From contig JAUSCD010000031.1 of the NCBI GenBank assembly GCA_030651695.1, forward strand, positions 124,001 to 188,000: DNA of 64,000 nt, read 5' to 3'. Positions within the stretch are counted from its first letter, which is position 1; every line of letters begins with the position of its first letter. The position numbers and the translations under genes were made by a program. Below, piece after piece: positions 37,851 to 47,771 of the stretch. The DNA comes from Pseudohongiella sp. Lineage in GTDB: Bacteria > Pseudomonadota > Gammaproteobacteria > Pseudomonadales > Pseudohongiellaceae. The notes beneath the pieces are model-generated. The model was not told the DNA's origin and made no database searches. It saw only the letters and a list, made by a program, of their open reading frames with translations.

Positions 37851-39223
37851 TAGTCAGACTCTCCCGATTTTATTTTTGATACGATTTCTTCCATGCCCGC
37901 ACTGCGAGATCCTTTGACAAGCACAACATGATCCGGCGAAAGAACACTACCTGCATACGCTGCCAGTTCATCTTTGCTGCTGAAGTGACGCGCCGCGGCA
38001 CCAAATGCTTTTGCACTACCTTCGCTGAGCTCACCAACTGTCCATAAAACATCCACACCGCTTGATTTTGCGTACTCACCCAATTCCCGATGCGCCGTCT
38101 GAGCTATATCTCCAAGTTCAGCCATGTCTCCGGCAATCAACACGCTTTTTATGGACTGTGATTGTGCGATCTGGCACAGCACATCAACTGCTGCACGAAA
38201 GGATGAAGGGCTGGCATTATAGGTATCGTCGATCAGGCGCGACCCACCGCGGCCGCGCATGGACTTCAGGCGTCCATCAACAGCTCTTACAGACGAAAGC
38301 GCATCCGTCACTGCCAATAAGGTGGCGCCTGCTTCCATCGATAACGCGGCAGCGGCGATTGCGTTGGAGATGTTATGAGCACCGGGCAATGGCAAAAAGC
38401 ACGGCGCAGCGCCCTGCGGGGTAATCAGTTCAAATTGACAGCCATCCTGTAGTATCTGCACGTTCGCAGCACGATAGTCAGCCGACATCCTGCCGCTTCC
38501 TGAGAATTGCACACATCGACGCGAAGCCGCACGTCTGAGCCAGACATTCACATGGCTGTCATCAGCGTTCAAAATAACCGTGTGGGTCGATTCCGCAGAA
38601 TCCAGAATTTCGCCCTTGCCCTTCACTACGCCTTCCAAACCTCCAAACCCCTCGACATGGGTTTCTGCCGCATTATTGAGCAACACAATGTGGGGGTCGG
38701 TAATATGGGTGCCCCAGGCAATTTCACCTTGAGCATTTGCACCCAGCTCAATCACTACCCGTTCGTGTTCAGCGTCAATTTCCAGCAGCATACGAGGCGC
38801 GCCAATGCTGTTGTTGAGATTGCCGCGAGTCACCAACGTGCGGAACTGCTGTGACAGAATGGCACCTGTCAGCTCTTTGACCGTGGTTTTGCCCTGGCTG
38901 CCTGTGATCGCAACAACTGTGGCAGAGCTGCGGCTACGGTTCATGTGCCCGAGCCAACCAAGCGCCTGCACGGGATCCGCAACCAGAAGCTGAGCAATAT
39001 TTGTATCCTGCACCTTGCTGACAATTGCTGCAGCCGCCAGCTTTTCCGCAGCGTGTCTAACAAATGTATTGCCATCAAAACGCTCACCACTTATGGCAAT
39101 AAACAGGTCACCCGACTCAACTGTCCGGGTATCAGTGCTGACCGAGCCAAATGTCACATCATCGCCGATTAATCTGGCAGGCATAAACGGGAACATGTTG
39201 CTCAGGGTATAAGTGCCAATCAT
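37850..39223 (-). CDS. murF: UDP-MurNAc-tripeptide--D-Ala-D-Ala ligase
   Basis: Attaches the DdlB product D-Ala-D-Ala to UDP-MurNAc-tripeptide, completing the cytoplasmic precursor. The 457 residues hold the N-terminal [16 protein letters not shown] near 31-46, P-loop [15 protein letters not shown] near 105-119, the conserved [13 protein letters not shown] segment, and [14 protein letters not shown] near 310-323 in the third domain. Overlaps murE by four bases and mraY by one. Confidence 0.96.
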   Translation of the reverse strand: MIGTYTLSNMFPFMPARLIGDDVTFGSVSTDTRTVESGDLFIAISGERFDGNTFVRHAAEKLAAAAIVSKVQDTNIAQLLVADPVQALGWLGHMNRSRSSATVVAITGSQGKTTVKELTGAILSQQFRTLVTRGNLNNSIGAPRMLLEIDAEHERVVIELGANAQGEIAWGTHITDPHIVLLNNAAETHVEGFGGLEGVVKGKGEILDSAESTHTVILNADDSHVNVWLRRAASRRCVQFSGSGRMSADYRAANVQILQDGCQFELITPQGAAPCFLPLPGAHNISNAIAAAALSMEAGATLLAVTDALSSVRAVDGRLKSMRGRGGSRLIDDTYNASPSSFRAAVDVLCQIAQSQSIKSVLIAGDMAELGDIAQTAHRELGEYAKSSGVDVLWTVGELSEGSAKAFGAAARHFSSKDELAAYAGSVLSPDHVVLVKGSRSAGMEEIVSKIKSGESD

Positions 39224-40779
39224 GATTGCGCTCCTGACTCGGACGCCGGGTCATTACCCGCAGCCTGAGTGCGCCGCTGTAACGCAAGACGAACCTGCGA
39301 AGCATCACTGAATGCCATACGCTGACCACGTACATCCTGATAGTTCTCGTGTCCTTTTCCTGCAACCAGCACTACATCACCGGCACCAGCCTGGGTAATC
39401 GCAAGACTGATAGCAGTGGCACGGTCACGCTCTACCAGAACAGCTGCGCGATTGGAAAAACCAAACAATATCTGACGAACGATATCATCAGCATTTTCCA
39501 GTCGTGGGTTATCGTCAGTGACAATCACTTTGTCCGCTAATTCTTCCGCCACTTCAGCCATCAACGGACGCTTGCCCTGATCGCGATTTCCACCGCATCC
39601 AAAAACGCACCAGACTTTGCCCTTGGTATGCTGACGCACCGCTTCGAGCGCGCTGCGTAATCCATCAGGCGTGTGTGCGTAGTCCACAACGGCGGTCATT
39701 CCTCCCGCGCTCCCGACAACGGCCATTCGACCGTTCACCGACTCAAGCGAGGAGGCCGCTTTCAGCACAGCCTCAAGACTGTAATTCTCAGGCATTGTCA
39801 TGACCGCACAAACAGCAGCGAGCACATTACTGAGATTAAACGCACCCAGCAGCTGGCTGTTGATCTGCCCGTCTCCCCAAGGGGTTTGTAAATACGCATC
39901 AAATCCGTCCGCACGGAACGACAGTTCGCGTACGCTCACATCGGCAAGGCGATTATTCACACTATAGGTAAAACTGCGTGCACAACGTGGCAGTGCATTG
40001 AGCATGACGGCAGCGTGACTATCATCCATGTTGACGATGCCAACTTTTAATGTGGAACACTCAAACAGACGACGCTTGGATTCAGCGTAGGCTTCCATCG
40101 TACCGTGGTAATCCAGGTGATCGCGGGTCAGGTTTGTAAACACTGCACTGTAGAACTCAACACTCTTCAGTCTGTGCTGGTGCAAACCTTGCGAGGATGC
40201 TTCCATGGCAACAGTTTTTGCCCGACGCTGATACAAATCTGCCAGTGCCGCCTGCACAGCTAACGCATCAGGCGTCGTAAAACCTGTATCACGCAAATCC
40301 GGATATACTCCGTAACCCAACGTTCCCACAACACCACAGGGTTGTTCCAGTCTGTTGAGCATTTGCGCTATAAACTGTGTACAACTGGTTTTTCCGTTGG
40401 TGCCGGTAACACCAATAATCTGCAGATTGCTACTTGGGTGTCTGTAAAATCGCGCGGCGATATCACCCAGCCGGGCGCGCAATCCAGACACTGCAATTAC
40501 CGGAACATCAGCTACACGGCTTACATCCTGCCAACTGCCACCAGTATCTGCCAGCACTGCAGCGGCACCGTTGGCAACAGCAAGGTCAATATAGTCACGG
40601 GCGTCGTGATTCTTGCCAAACAGAGCACAAAAAAGATCGCCTGTTTTTACCTGCCGGCTGTCGAGCTGCATGCCCTTGATCTTTATTTCTGAACAAGACA
40701 ACAACAGATCAGCATCCACATGCCCCGACAAAAGGTCATGCAGATCCACGCTATAATCTGTCTGTGTCGCGGTATTCAT
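39220..40779 (-). CDS. murE: UDP-MurNAc-dipeptide--meso-diaminopimelate ligase
   Basis: Adds the third stem residue. The 519 residues include the N-terminal DSRQVKTGDLFCALFG near 36-51, P-loop GVTGTNGKTSCTQF near 118-131, and the DNPR motif (DDNPRLENADDIV near 430) that selects meso-diaminopimelate rather than lysine, fitting a gram-negative wall. GKGHENYQ near 480 is the usual C-terminal signature. It starts two bases after the ftsI stop and overlaps murF by ATGA. Confidence 0.97.
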   Translation of the reverse strand: MNTATQTDYSVDLHDLLSGHVDADLLLSCSEIKIKGMQLDSRQVKTGDLFCALFGKNHDARDYIDLAVANGAAAVLADTGGSWQDVSRVADVPVIAVSGLRARLGDIAARFYRHPSSNLQIIGVTGTNGKTSCTQFIAQMLNRLEQPCGVVGTLGYGVYPDLRDTGFTTPDALAVQAALADLYQRRAKTVAMEASSQGLHQHRLKSVEFYSAVFTNLTRDHLDYHGTMEAYAESKRRLFECSTLKVGIVNMDDSHAAVMLNALPRCARSFTYSVNNRLADVSVRELSFRADGFDAYLQTPWGDGQINSQLLGAFNLSNVLAAVCAVMTMPENYSLEAVLKAASSLESVNGRMAVVGSAGGMTAVVDYAHTPDGLRSALEAVRQHTKGKVWCVFGCGGNRDQGKRPLMAEVAEELADKVIVTDDNPRLENADDIVRQILFGFSNRAAVLVERDRATAISLAITQAGAGDVVLVAGKGHENYQDVRGQRMAFSDASQVRLALQRRTQAAGNDPASESGAQS

Positions 40780-40781
40780 AA

Positions 40782-42509
40782 CTATCTCGCACTCAGAGTA
40801 AGAATATTTGCCGGATCAATTCGATCGGGTGTCACTTCGAGCAGGCGCATCGCGCCACTGGCGATGCGGGCAAATACCGGGGCGGCCACCTGGCTACCAT
40901 AACGTTGTGAGCCCTGCGGCTCATTAATTGCGATAATCACCACTATTCGCGGGTCGTCTGCAGGGATATAACCTGCGAAAAACGAGTTATGGACATTGGC
41001 TTCGTAACCATTGGGTCCCACTACTCGTGCGGTGCCGGTCTTCCCGGCAATACTGTAGAAAGGCACGCTGGCAGTTGCAGATCCTCCCAACTCGGGATCA
41101 ACTACGGACTTGAGCATTTCATGCACTTCAGCAATAACGGTCTCATCAATTACACGCTGAGGCTCAATAGCGCCAAGCATGCTGTTTCCGTCTCTCAACA
41201 TGGTCACCGGCGTACGCACTCCGCCATTGGCGATCACGGCGTAGGCTTGCGCCATCTGCAGCGTCGAAGTGGACATGCCATAACCAAACGACAGCGTTGC
41301 CAGCTCAATGTCATGCCAAATACGGTGGTTTGGCATCACCCCGCCGCGCTCTCCCGGGAATCCACTGGCAGAACTTTCGCCGAATCCAACTCTCAGCAGC
41401 ACATCTCGCAAACGCTCATGCCCCACCGCCAGTGCAATTTTTGTTGAGGCAATATTGGAAGACTTCACCAGCATTTCTTCCAGACTGATTTCTCCAAAAT
41501 TCAAACCTCTGTCAACCACATAGTCACGACCAACACGCATGCGACCTGGCGCGGTGTTAATACGGGTGTTCCGGTTGTAGAGGCCGGACTCGACACCGGC
41601 GATTGCTGTAAATGGCTTAAGCGTGGAGCCCGGTTCAAACAAATCTGTGACCGCGCGGTTTCGAAGCGCACCAAAATCGGTAAGACTGCCGCGATTGTGA
41701 GGATTGAATGAAGGCTGATTGGCCATCGCCAGCACTTCACCGGATTTGACATCCAACACAACTACCGAAGCCGAGCGCGCCTGACGATAGATGTACTCCG
41801 CCTTAAGCTCTTTGTAGGCAAGATTCTGAATCCGGAAGTCGATACTCAATTCAAGCGTATTTCCGGGCTGGGCCGGCTGAATGGTGTTGAGCTCCCGAAT
41901 AATCCGGCCGCGCCTGTCCTTGATCACCTGTTGACGGCCAGGTACACCTTTTAACCATTCGTCAAAAGCGAGCTCGAGACCCTCCTGACCGATATCGTCA
42001 ACATTACTGAATCCCAGCACATGAGCCGTAACTTCACCCTGCGGGTAGTAGCGCTGGTATTCCTGACGGGCATATACACCGGGAACGCCCATGGCCAGCA
42101 CATTGTCCGCCTCAGCAGGCGGCATCCGGCGGCGCACATAAAGAAACTCTCGTTCGGCACTTGACTGAATCTGGGCAACCAGACTATCCGCATTCAGCTC
42201 AAGTGCTGCGGCCAGACGGCGGATACCTGATTCGTTTGAAGCCAACTCACGCGGATTGACCCATACTGACTTTACCGGCGTACTGATTGCCAAAGGCTCA
42301 CCGTTGCGATCGACAATCATACCCCGGTGCGCAACCAGCGGCTCAGTCCTGACTGTCCGCGCATCACCCTGAGTCTGCAGGAACTCGCCATCCACCAATA
42401 AAAGACTCAGCAGCTTCCAGACCACAGCCACGACGGCCAGAGCCAGAAAAAACCACACTACAGCCAGTCTCCAGCCACCTACATTTCTCAGTGTCTGCTG
42501 ATCACTCAT
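40782..42509 (-). CDS. ftsI: Septal transpeptidase FtsI (PBP3)
   Basis: Bitopic penicillin-binding protein that cross-links septal peptidoglycan together with FtsW. The 575 residues have one transmembrane helix near 13-36, the PBP dimer (pedestal) domain from about 60 to 215, and the transpeptidase domain with the nucleophile motif STLK (FEPGSTLKPFTA, near 300), SSN (MLVKSSNIAST, near 352) and KTGT (AGKTGTARV, near 490). It overlaps ftsL by eight bases. Confidence 0.97.
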   Translation of the reverse strand: MSDQQTLRNVGGWRLAVVWFFLALAVVAVVWKLLSLLLVDGEFLQTQGDARTVRTEPLVAHRGMIVDRNGEPLAISTPVKSVWVNPRELASNESGIRRLAAALELNADSLVAQIQSSAEREFLYVRRRMPPAEADNVLAMGVPGVYARQEYQRYYPQGEVTAHVLGFSNVDDIGQEGLELAFDEWLKGVPGRQQVIKDRRGRIIRELNTIQPAQPGNTLELSIDFRIQNLAYKELKAEYIYRQARSASVVVLDVKSGEVLAMANQPSFNPHNRGSLTDFGALRNRAVTDLFEPGSTLKPFTAIAGVESGLYNRNTRINTAPGRMRVGRDYVVDRGLNFGEISLEEMLVKSSNIASTKIALAVGHERLRDVLLRVGFGESSASGFPGERGGVMPNHRIWHDIELATLSFGYGMSTSTLQMAQAYAVIANGGVRTPVTMLRDGNSMLGAIEPQRVIDETVIAEVHEMLKSVVDPELGGSATASVPFYSIAGKTGTARVVGPNGYEANVHNSFFAGYIPADDPRIVVIIAINEPQGSQRYGSQVAAPVFARIASGAMRLLEVTPDRIDPANILTLSAR

Positions 42510-42858
42510 AGCGCACCATTTGAATTGTTGACCAATCAGGCAACTTCATTCCCAGTTCTTCCATGGCACGGCGCTCAATACGGCCTTCCAGACCAAATGT
42601 GCTTTGCTCGATCAGCAATTGACCCCACTGAACGTCAAGATTGTTTGTTTGCTCGCGGGACTGCTGCAGTTCGTGGAATACCATGCGATGTTTGTAGCTG
42701 ATATTTACCACGGCCAGCGCGCTACCGAGCACAGCCAGCATCAGAAAAACCACAGCCATACTGTGTGCGGAGAACAGATTCAGCCACGCGAACACCGACA
42801 CCGCTGCCTGTTGCGCGACGCCCTTTTTGCTGTGCTTGTGCTGATCTGTTGTTTTCAT
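42502..42858 (-). CDS. ftsL: Cell division protein FtsL
   Basis: Small bitopic divisome protein that forms a complex with FtsB and FtsQ and helps activate FtsWI. From the chosen ATG it has 118 residues: a basic cytoplasmic tail, a transmembrane helix near 33-53 (MAVVFLMLAVLGSALAVV), then a periplasmic coiled coil (HELQQSREQTNNLDVQWGQLL) and a short C-terminal part. A GTG at 42912 would extend it by 18 residues, but its only ribosome-like sequence abuts the codon; the ATG also lacks a strong site, so the start is uncertain. Identified by size, topology and position between rsmH and ftsI. Confidence 0.88.
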   Translation of the reverse strand: MKTTDQHKHSKKGVAQQAAVSVFAWLNLFSAHSMAVVFLMLAVLGSALAVVNISYKHRMVFHELQQSREQTNNLDVQWGQLLIEQSTFGLEGRIERRAMEELGMKLPDWSTIQMVRYE

Positions 42859-42918
42859 GACATCGTGTCTGTTGTTGGTTTTTGCTGAATCCCTGCTTTT
42901 AGCCCTGATCACTCCGGA

Positions 42919-43854
42919 TCAAGCCGGTTTTTCCGCGACCCTCATAACGGCACTTCTTGCCCGCGGGTTTTTTTCGACTTCATCCGCCGAAGCTTTTATT
43001 GCTTTGCCGATTTTGATCAGCGCCGGTTTTATCGCCGACACCATCACCGGCAGGTCACGCGGAAAATCGTCGCCCTTGCTCTGACGCTGGATGAACTGCT
43101 TGACCAAACGATCTTCCAGCGAATGAAAACTGATAATGACCAGACGGCCACCCGGCGCCAGCAAACCGACAGCTTTGTTCAGCAGCCGTTCCAATGATTC
43201 GAGCTCGCGGTTGATAAAAATGCGGATCGCCTGAAATGCGCGTGTTGCGGGATGTTTATGCTTTTCCCACGCGGGATTGGCCTGCTTTACAATCTCGGCC
43301 AGTTGCAGCGTTCTGGTAATGGGTTGCAGCGCGCGCTCACGCACGATAGCGCGGGCGATACGGCGCGAGTATCGTTCTTCACCAAATTCGTAAATGACGT
43401 TTGCAATATCTTCTTCCGCAGCAGATGCTATCCACTCAGCTGCGCTTTGCCCCTGATCAGGATTCATACGCATATCCAATGGGCCATCATGGATAAAACT
43501 GAAACCACGATCTGCATCATCCAGCTGCGGAGATGAAACACCCAGGTCAAGCAGAATGCCACTGACACGGCCGCCGAACCCAAGCTCGCTCACCACGGCA
43601 TCTATATCGGAAAAAGAACATTGGCGGATATCAAAGCGGGGATCCTGTTGCATCAGCTCTCGACCAACACGAATAGCTTCCGGGTCATGGTCAGTAGCAA
43701 GCAGCCTGCCGTTCTGTTCCAGTTCTTCCAGAATTCGGCGAGAGTGCCCGCCGCGACCAAATGTACCATCGACATAAAATCCGGCGCGATCAGTCACCAG
43801 CGCTTCCACAGCGGGATGCAGCAATACGGTTTCATGTCCCTGACAGTCAGTCAT
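42919..43854 (-). CDS. rsmH: 16S rRNA m4C1402 methyltransferase RsmH
   Basis: SAM-dependent N4-methylation of C1402 in the ribosomal P site (older name mraW). The 311 residues show the SAM site [16 protein letters not shown] near 28-43, the [20 protein letters not shown] segment near 100-119, [16 protein letters not shown] near 205-220 and the C-terminal [15 protein letters not shown]. Interestingly RsmI, which 2'-O-methylates the same base, is encoded 5 kb away. It follows mraZ by 36 bases. Confidence 0.97.
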   Translation of the reverse strand: MTDCQGHETVLLHPAVEALVTDRAGFYVDGTFGRGGHSRRILEELEQNGRLLATDHDPEAIRVGRELMQQDPRFDIRQCSFSDIDAVVSELGFGGRVSGILLDLGVSSPQLDDADRGFSFIHDGPLDMRMNPDQGQSAAEWIASAAEEDIANVIYEFGEERYSRRIARAIVRERALQPITRTLQLAEIVKQANPAWEKHKHPATRAFQAIRIFINRELESLERLLNKAVGLLAPGGRLVIISFHSLEDRLVKQFIQRQSKGDDFPRDLPVMVSAIKPALIKIGKAIKASADEVEKNPRARSAVMRVAEKPA

Positions 43855-43890
43855 AATGCACCGCTCTGAATTAACAGAAGCCCCGATCGT

Positions 43891-44346
43891 TTACAGCGAT
43901 AAATTCAACAGCGCAGGCGGCAGATCACCACCACGCTCTTCACCGGAGAACCAGCCATCTGCCTGGGCATCCCAGTTCTCTTTGTTCCATATTTCGAACT
44001 TCGCACCCTGCCCGACCAACGCCATCTGTTTGTCCAGCTGGGCACGGGTACGCAGAATTTGCGGCAACAGAATGCGGCCGCTACCGTCCATTTCCAGATC
44101 ATGTGCGTGACCGATCAACATGCGCTGAACGCGTCGACTGGCCTCATCAAAGCTCGAAAGGCTTTCCAGTTTTTGCTGGATGATGTCCCAGCCATCGATT
44201 GGGTAAAGCAACAGGCAACGTCCGGAGAAATCCACCGTCGCCACCAGGCGCCCGGCATATTTTTCAGTCAGCAGGTCGCGATAGCGCGCTGGCATAGCCA
44301 TACGCCCTTTTGCATCGAGACTGATTTCGCTGACGCCTCTGAACAC
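43891..44346 (-). CDS. mraZ: Transcriptional regulator MraZ
   Basis: DNA-binding regulator of the dcw operon, forming ring-shaped oligomers from two AbrB-like halves. The first contains SLDAKGRMAMPARYR near 9-23, the second EMDGSGRILLPQILR near 84-98. The start is a GTG (giving the family N-terminus fMet-FRGVSEISL), with GGAGC about ten bases before it; this yields 151 residues, the normal size, whereas the longest ORF would add 17 unsupported residues. First gene of the dcw cluster. In E. coli MraZ represses its own promoter through TGGG-type direct repeats; a matching array lies just upstream here. Confidence 0.95.
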   Translation of the reverse strand: MFRGVSEISLDAKGRMAMPARYRDLLTEKYAGRLVATVDFSGRCLLLYPIDGWDIIQQKLESLSSFDEASRRVQRMLIGHAHDLEMDGSGRILLPQILRTRAQLDKQMALVGQGAKFEIWNKENWDAQADGWFSGEERGGDLPPALLNLSL

Positions 44347-44409
44347 CGCTGCTGCTCCGGGCTGGCTGAAGACGGCGAAACGCGCAATCCCCACCAAACC
44401 ACCAAAAAC

Positions 44410-44453
44410 TCCACTTTAAGACACTTCTTCCCACTTCATGCCACATTGCGACA
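44410..44453 (-). promoter_or_regulatory. MraZ operator: five 10-bp-phased repeats
   Basis: On the minus strand, GTG-type half sites TGTC, TGGC, TGGG, TGTC and TGGA begin at 44453, 44443, 44433, 44423 and 44413, exactly ten bases apart. Four of the five are preceded by G (GTGGC, GTGGG, GTGTC, GTGGA). E. coli MraZ binds TGGGN repeats with five-base spacers, the same 10-base period. They start at the -10 box and run into the leader, so binding should block transcription. Confidence 0.75.
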
Positions 44454-44481
44454 CTATAGGCAGAGCAAATGTTCAGCGCAA
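44453..44481 (-). promoter_or_regulatory. Pmra, promoter of the dcw cluster
   Basis: On the minus strand TTGCGC (44481-44476) and TATAGT (44458-44453) are separated by 17 bases. Start point near 44446, leader about 100 bases to the mraZ GTG. Confidence 0.7.
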
Positions 44482-44712
44482 GCACTATTTGCAGTTTTTA
44501 ATGCAGGAAAGCGCCTGAAATTACAGGGAAAAATCGATTTTTCTGTTAAAGCAAACGAGGTATGGTAATAAAGAAAAAAAGAATCAACAGGCTGGGGCAG
44601 CAAGTTAAAGTAACTTATTAGATGAGGGTGGCCCGGAGGCCCGGATGACAATACCGGGGGAGTATTCCAGCGCCACTGGCCGGAACTAAAGATCTGAATT
44701 AATCGACAGGAA
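44482..44712. other. Gene-free stretch between Pmra and the rnpB 3' end
   Basis: No coding region seen. It holds an A-rich run (44570-44583), the inverted repeat AGTTA-AAG-TAACT, and a GC-rich hairpin region near 44628-44660 with CCCGG-ATGACAATA-CCGGG. None has the T-run expected of a classic terminator for rnpB (minus), so how rnpB ends is unclear. Confidence 0.5.
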
Positions 44713-45103
<391 letters not shown>

Positions 45104-45109
45104 GGCGGC

Positions 45110-45138
45110 AGGGTAAGCGAGCACGGGATTTTACTCAA
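45110..45138 (-). promoter_or_regulatory. Predicted rnpB promoter
   Basis: On the minus strand TTGAGT (45138-45133), 17 bases, then TACCCT (45115-45110), seven bases before the P1 helix. The stretch between -10 and start is GC-rich (GCCGCC), as in growth-rate-regulated stable RNA promoters. The -10 match is weak. Confidence 0.5.
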
Positions 45139-45265
45139 GCTAATTGTTGTTCTTCAGGGCCCTTATGCTCTGCCGAAGGCTACCCCGCCCGCTGCCACAC
45201 GTCTTGTCACAGTTACAGCAGCACTTCGACTTGGTCGCGTCACGTTGTCGTGGCACACTGGTGTT

Positions 45266-47308
45266 ATGACAATATCCACCGATCCGGCCGCCAGTCCTGA
45301 GCAAATGGGCCCGGCGAAAAATAGCCCGCTAAAACGAATCCTGCTCACACTGACGCTGGTTATCGTGTTGCTCATTATTGGTGTAATGATTGCGGCATAC
45401 TGGGCCTACCGCCAGCAAACCGCCCTGCTTATTAGCAACGCCAATCAGCTATTGCAACCCTATGGTATTGAAGTGCTCGATGTTCATGGCCTGAAAACCG
45501 GCCTGCAGCAATCGCGCGCGGACTCTGTTGAATTTCGCATACAAGGACAAACCGCTGTGCAGCGCATCCAGGTGCTGACACTCGACTATGAAATTCAGGA
45601 GCTGATACAGGGCAAATTCAATCAATTCAGCGCACAATCAGTAGTGCTTCAACTGCAGCATGCTGACTTGCCGGATGGTGCAGATGTCGCGCTCAATACG
45701 ATCAGCGTAAGCTGTCTGGCCATGGACAACTGCAGCGGTTCAGCCACGCTGCAAGCATCTGTAAAACAACTGTCATCAGCCAGTACGGGTTTACAGGCTT
45801 CCGGGATTGCTGCAAGCAGCTCTCTGAATTTCAGTTTCAGGGCGCCGGTGTTGCGCCTGAATATAGAGCCCGGCTTTGAATCTGCTCTGACGCTGGCACG
45901 TATTCCGGGCGACAATACAACAATGCTTGATATCGAGCAGCTATCCATGAGTTCAAATCAGACCTGGCGCTTCAATCTGAATACAGAAGAGCAGCTTTTG
46001 GTATTTGATGGCGGCCAGCTGCACGTGAACGCACCTGTGCTGCGCAATCAGCCCGGAACAGATAGCGCTGGCCTCAGTGGTTTTGAGCTCAATATTTCAC
46101 GATTTAACGGCAGTTACGACTACTCTGAACCGGATGATTCAACACAATGGATGAGCCGGCTGACGGCGCAAACCAGTCTTGAGCTTCTGAACGTCTATAC
46201 AACCCTGCAACCGTATAATCTGTGGTCATATCGCTGGCCAATCAATCTGTATTGGGATGCCACACAGAGTTTCACTTCTGATATCAGCGCCGTTTTCAAC
46301 AACCGGAAAATAGCTGATGTTCAAATAATCCAGAATTTTTCCAATGGCCAGGGCAGTCTGAAATTCAGCACGGAAACACTGGAATTTTCGCCAGCGGGCG
46401 ACTCGCTCAGCAGATTCATTTCTCCGCTGCCGCTGGAGTCAAATTTGCTTGACGGCGAACTGAGTCTCGCATCTGACATCCGATGGCAAAGGCCTCAGGC
46501 CAGCACATCTGCAAACCAGGACATGAGTGCATGGCAGCCTCAAGGCACCGTGAGCGTGATCGCAAAAGATTTGGCAGGCCTGGTGGACGAGACCATTTTC
46601 ACAGGCCTGAGCACCTCGGCGACATGGAATCTCCAGACCGATCTGAGCCTTGTCAGCCGTGAACCTGCATTACTGCAAATACAGCAACTCGACCTGGGGC
46701 TGCCACTCAGAAACATACGCACCCGGTTCCATATCAACACAGGTAACGGGGTTCTTGCGTTGTCCTCAATCCGGTTCGATATGTTTGGCGGCCAGGCGGA
46801 ATCGGATCCGTTTACTGTCAATCTCAAACAAACAGACCCTCTGTCAGAGTTCGGTGATCGCTTTGAGCTGCGACTGGAGGGCGTAGACATCAGCCAGGTG
46901 CTCAGTTTGAGCGCCTATAACGCAGTCACTGCTACTGGTCTTGTTGGCGGCACGCTCCCGATCAGGCTGCAGGGCCTGAAACCGATCATCGAGAACGGCC
47001 GCCTGACTGCGAGAGTGCCCGGAGGCTCAATTCGTTATGATGGCGGCACCGAAAGTGGCAATCAAAGTCTGGATCTGGTCTATCAGGCGCTCCGGCATTA
47101 TCGCTACGAAACCCTGAGTGCGAACGTGGACTATGACGACAACGGTGAACTCAATCTTGCAGTGCAACTGCAAGGGGTGAGCCCGGAGCTCAATAATGGC
47201 CAGCGTATCAACCTGAATCTTAACATCAGCGACAACATTCCGGCCTTGCTGCAAAGCCTGCAGGCAGCACAAGGAATTACCGACCGGCTTGAAGAATTAC
47301 TTCAATAA
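45266..47308 (+). CDS. ydbH: YdbH-type AsmA-like protein (outer-membrane lipid transport)
   Basis: Large inner-membrane-anchored periplasmic protein of the YdbH family; in E. coli YdbH acts redundantly with TamB and YhdP in moving phospholipids to the outer membrane. The 680 residues have a short cytoplasmic tail, a transmembrane helix near 24-48 (ILLTLTLVIVLLIIGVMIAAY), then a long beta-rich region and the family C-terminus (LPIRLQGLKPIIENGRL, near 575, and the final LNLNISDNIPALLQSL). Identification rests on topology, the C-terminus and the following ynbE and ydbL. The longest ORF starts inside rnpB; the ATG giving MTISTDPAASPEQ is the first sensible start, though its ribosome site is poor. 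Confidence 0.87.
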   Translation: MTISTDPAASPEQMGPAKNSPLKRILLTLTLVIVLLIIGVMIAAYWAYRQQTALLISNANQLLQPYGIEVLDVHGLKTGLQQSRADSVEFRIQGQTAVQRIQVLTLDYEIQELIQGKFNQFSAQSVVLQLQHADLPDGADVALNTISVSCLAMDNCSGSATLQASVKQLSSASTGLQASGIAASSSLNFSFRAPVLRLNIEPGFESALTLARIPGDNTTMLDIEQLSMSSNQTWRFNLNTEEQLLVFDGGQLHVNAPVLRNQPGTDSAGLSGFELNISRFNGSYDYSEPDDSTQWMSRLTAQTSLELLNVYTTLQPYNLWSYRWPINLYWDATQSFTSDISAVFNNRKIADVQIIQNFSNGQGSLKFSTETLEFSPAGDSLSRFISPLPLESNLLDGELSLASDIRWQRPQASTSANQDMSAWQPQGTVSVIAKDLAGLVDETIFTGLSTSATWNLQTDLSLVSREPALLQIQQLDLGLPLRNIRTRFHINTGNGVLALSSIRFDMFGGQAESDPFTVNLKQTDPLSEFGDRFELRLEGVDISQVLSLSAYNAVTATGLVGGTLPIRLQGLKPIIENGRLTARVPGGSIRYDGGTESGNQSLDLVYQALRHYRYETLSANVDYDDNGELNLAVQLQGVSPELNNGQRINLNLNISDNIPALLQSLQAAQGITDRLEELLQ

Positions 47309-47361
47309 AAACACCTGCGAACATTAAGCTGTTGTTCAGGGCCCTGTGCTAAAGTAAGGCC

Positions 47362-47415
47362 ATGAATACTGAAACCAAGAACAGTGGAGTTGAAGGCAAG
47401 GACTCTACGTCATAG
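47362..47415 (+). CDS. Possible 17-residue leader ORF before ynbE
   Basis: ATG preceded by TAAGGCC, coding MNTETKNSGVEGKDSTS and stopping 36 bases before ynbE. It is hydrophilic and resembles nothing known. It may simply be chance. Confidence 0.15.
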   Translation: MNTETKNSGVEGKDSTS

Positions 47416-47451
47416 TGCCCCGAACCAGAATTGACAGCGGAAGTGATTAAT

Positions 47452-47697
47452 ATGCGAAACCAGAACCTTTTATCAGATACCTCAACGCGCCAGCCGATCA
47501 CGCTCAGGCGGACCTTGATGCCTGTCATGGGACTTAGCGTGCTGCTGATGGCTGCCTCCTGCACTCCTACAGTGCAGGTCGCCATGCCCAGCGAACCTAT
47601 TACCATTAACCTCAATGTGCGCATAGAACATGAAATCCGCATCAGAGTTGAACGCGAACTGGATGATATGTTCAGCAAAGACAGCGGTCTGTTCTGA
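47452..47697 (+). CDS. ynbE: YnbE-like lipoprotein
   Basis: Small outer-membrane lipoprotein that works with YdbH; in E. coli it is proposed to complete a YdbH bridge at the outer membrane. The 81-residue precursor has a long basic n-region, a hydrophobic core and the lipobox LMAASC, with the lipidated Cys at 37. The mature part starts CTPTVQVAMPSEPITINLN and continues with NVRIEHEI, matching E. coli YnbE closely. GGAAG lies eight bases before the ATG; an earlier TTG in frame is less likely. The 143-base gap to ydbH is larger than in E. coli. Confidence 0.88.
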   Translation: MRNQNLLSDTSTRQPITLRRTLMPVMGLSVLLMAASCTPTVQVAMPSEPITINLNVRIEHEIRIRVERELDDMFSKDSGLF

Positions 47698-47771
47698 CAA
47701 ACCAGCCAACTTTTGAGTGCAAGCAAGCAGATCAAGACCTTAAATGTGATTCAGGAAACGAGATAAAAATC

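Noticed and set aside
44347-44397. 17-residue extension of mraZ
   Set aside because: The GTG giving FRGVSEISL has a ribosome site and fits the family; the upstream start would lie in the operator region.
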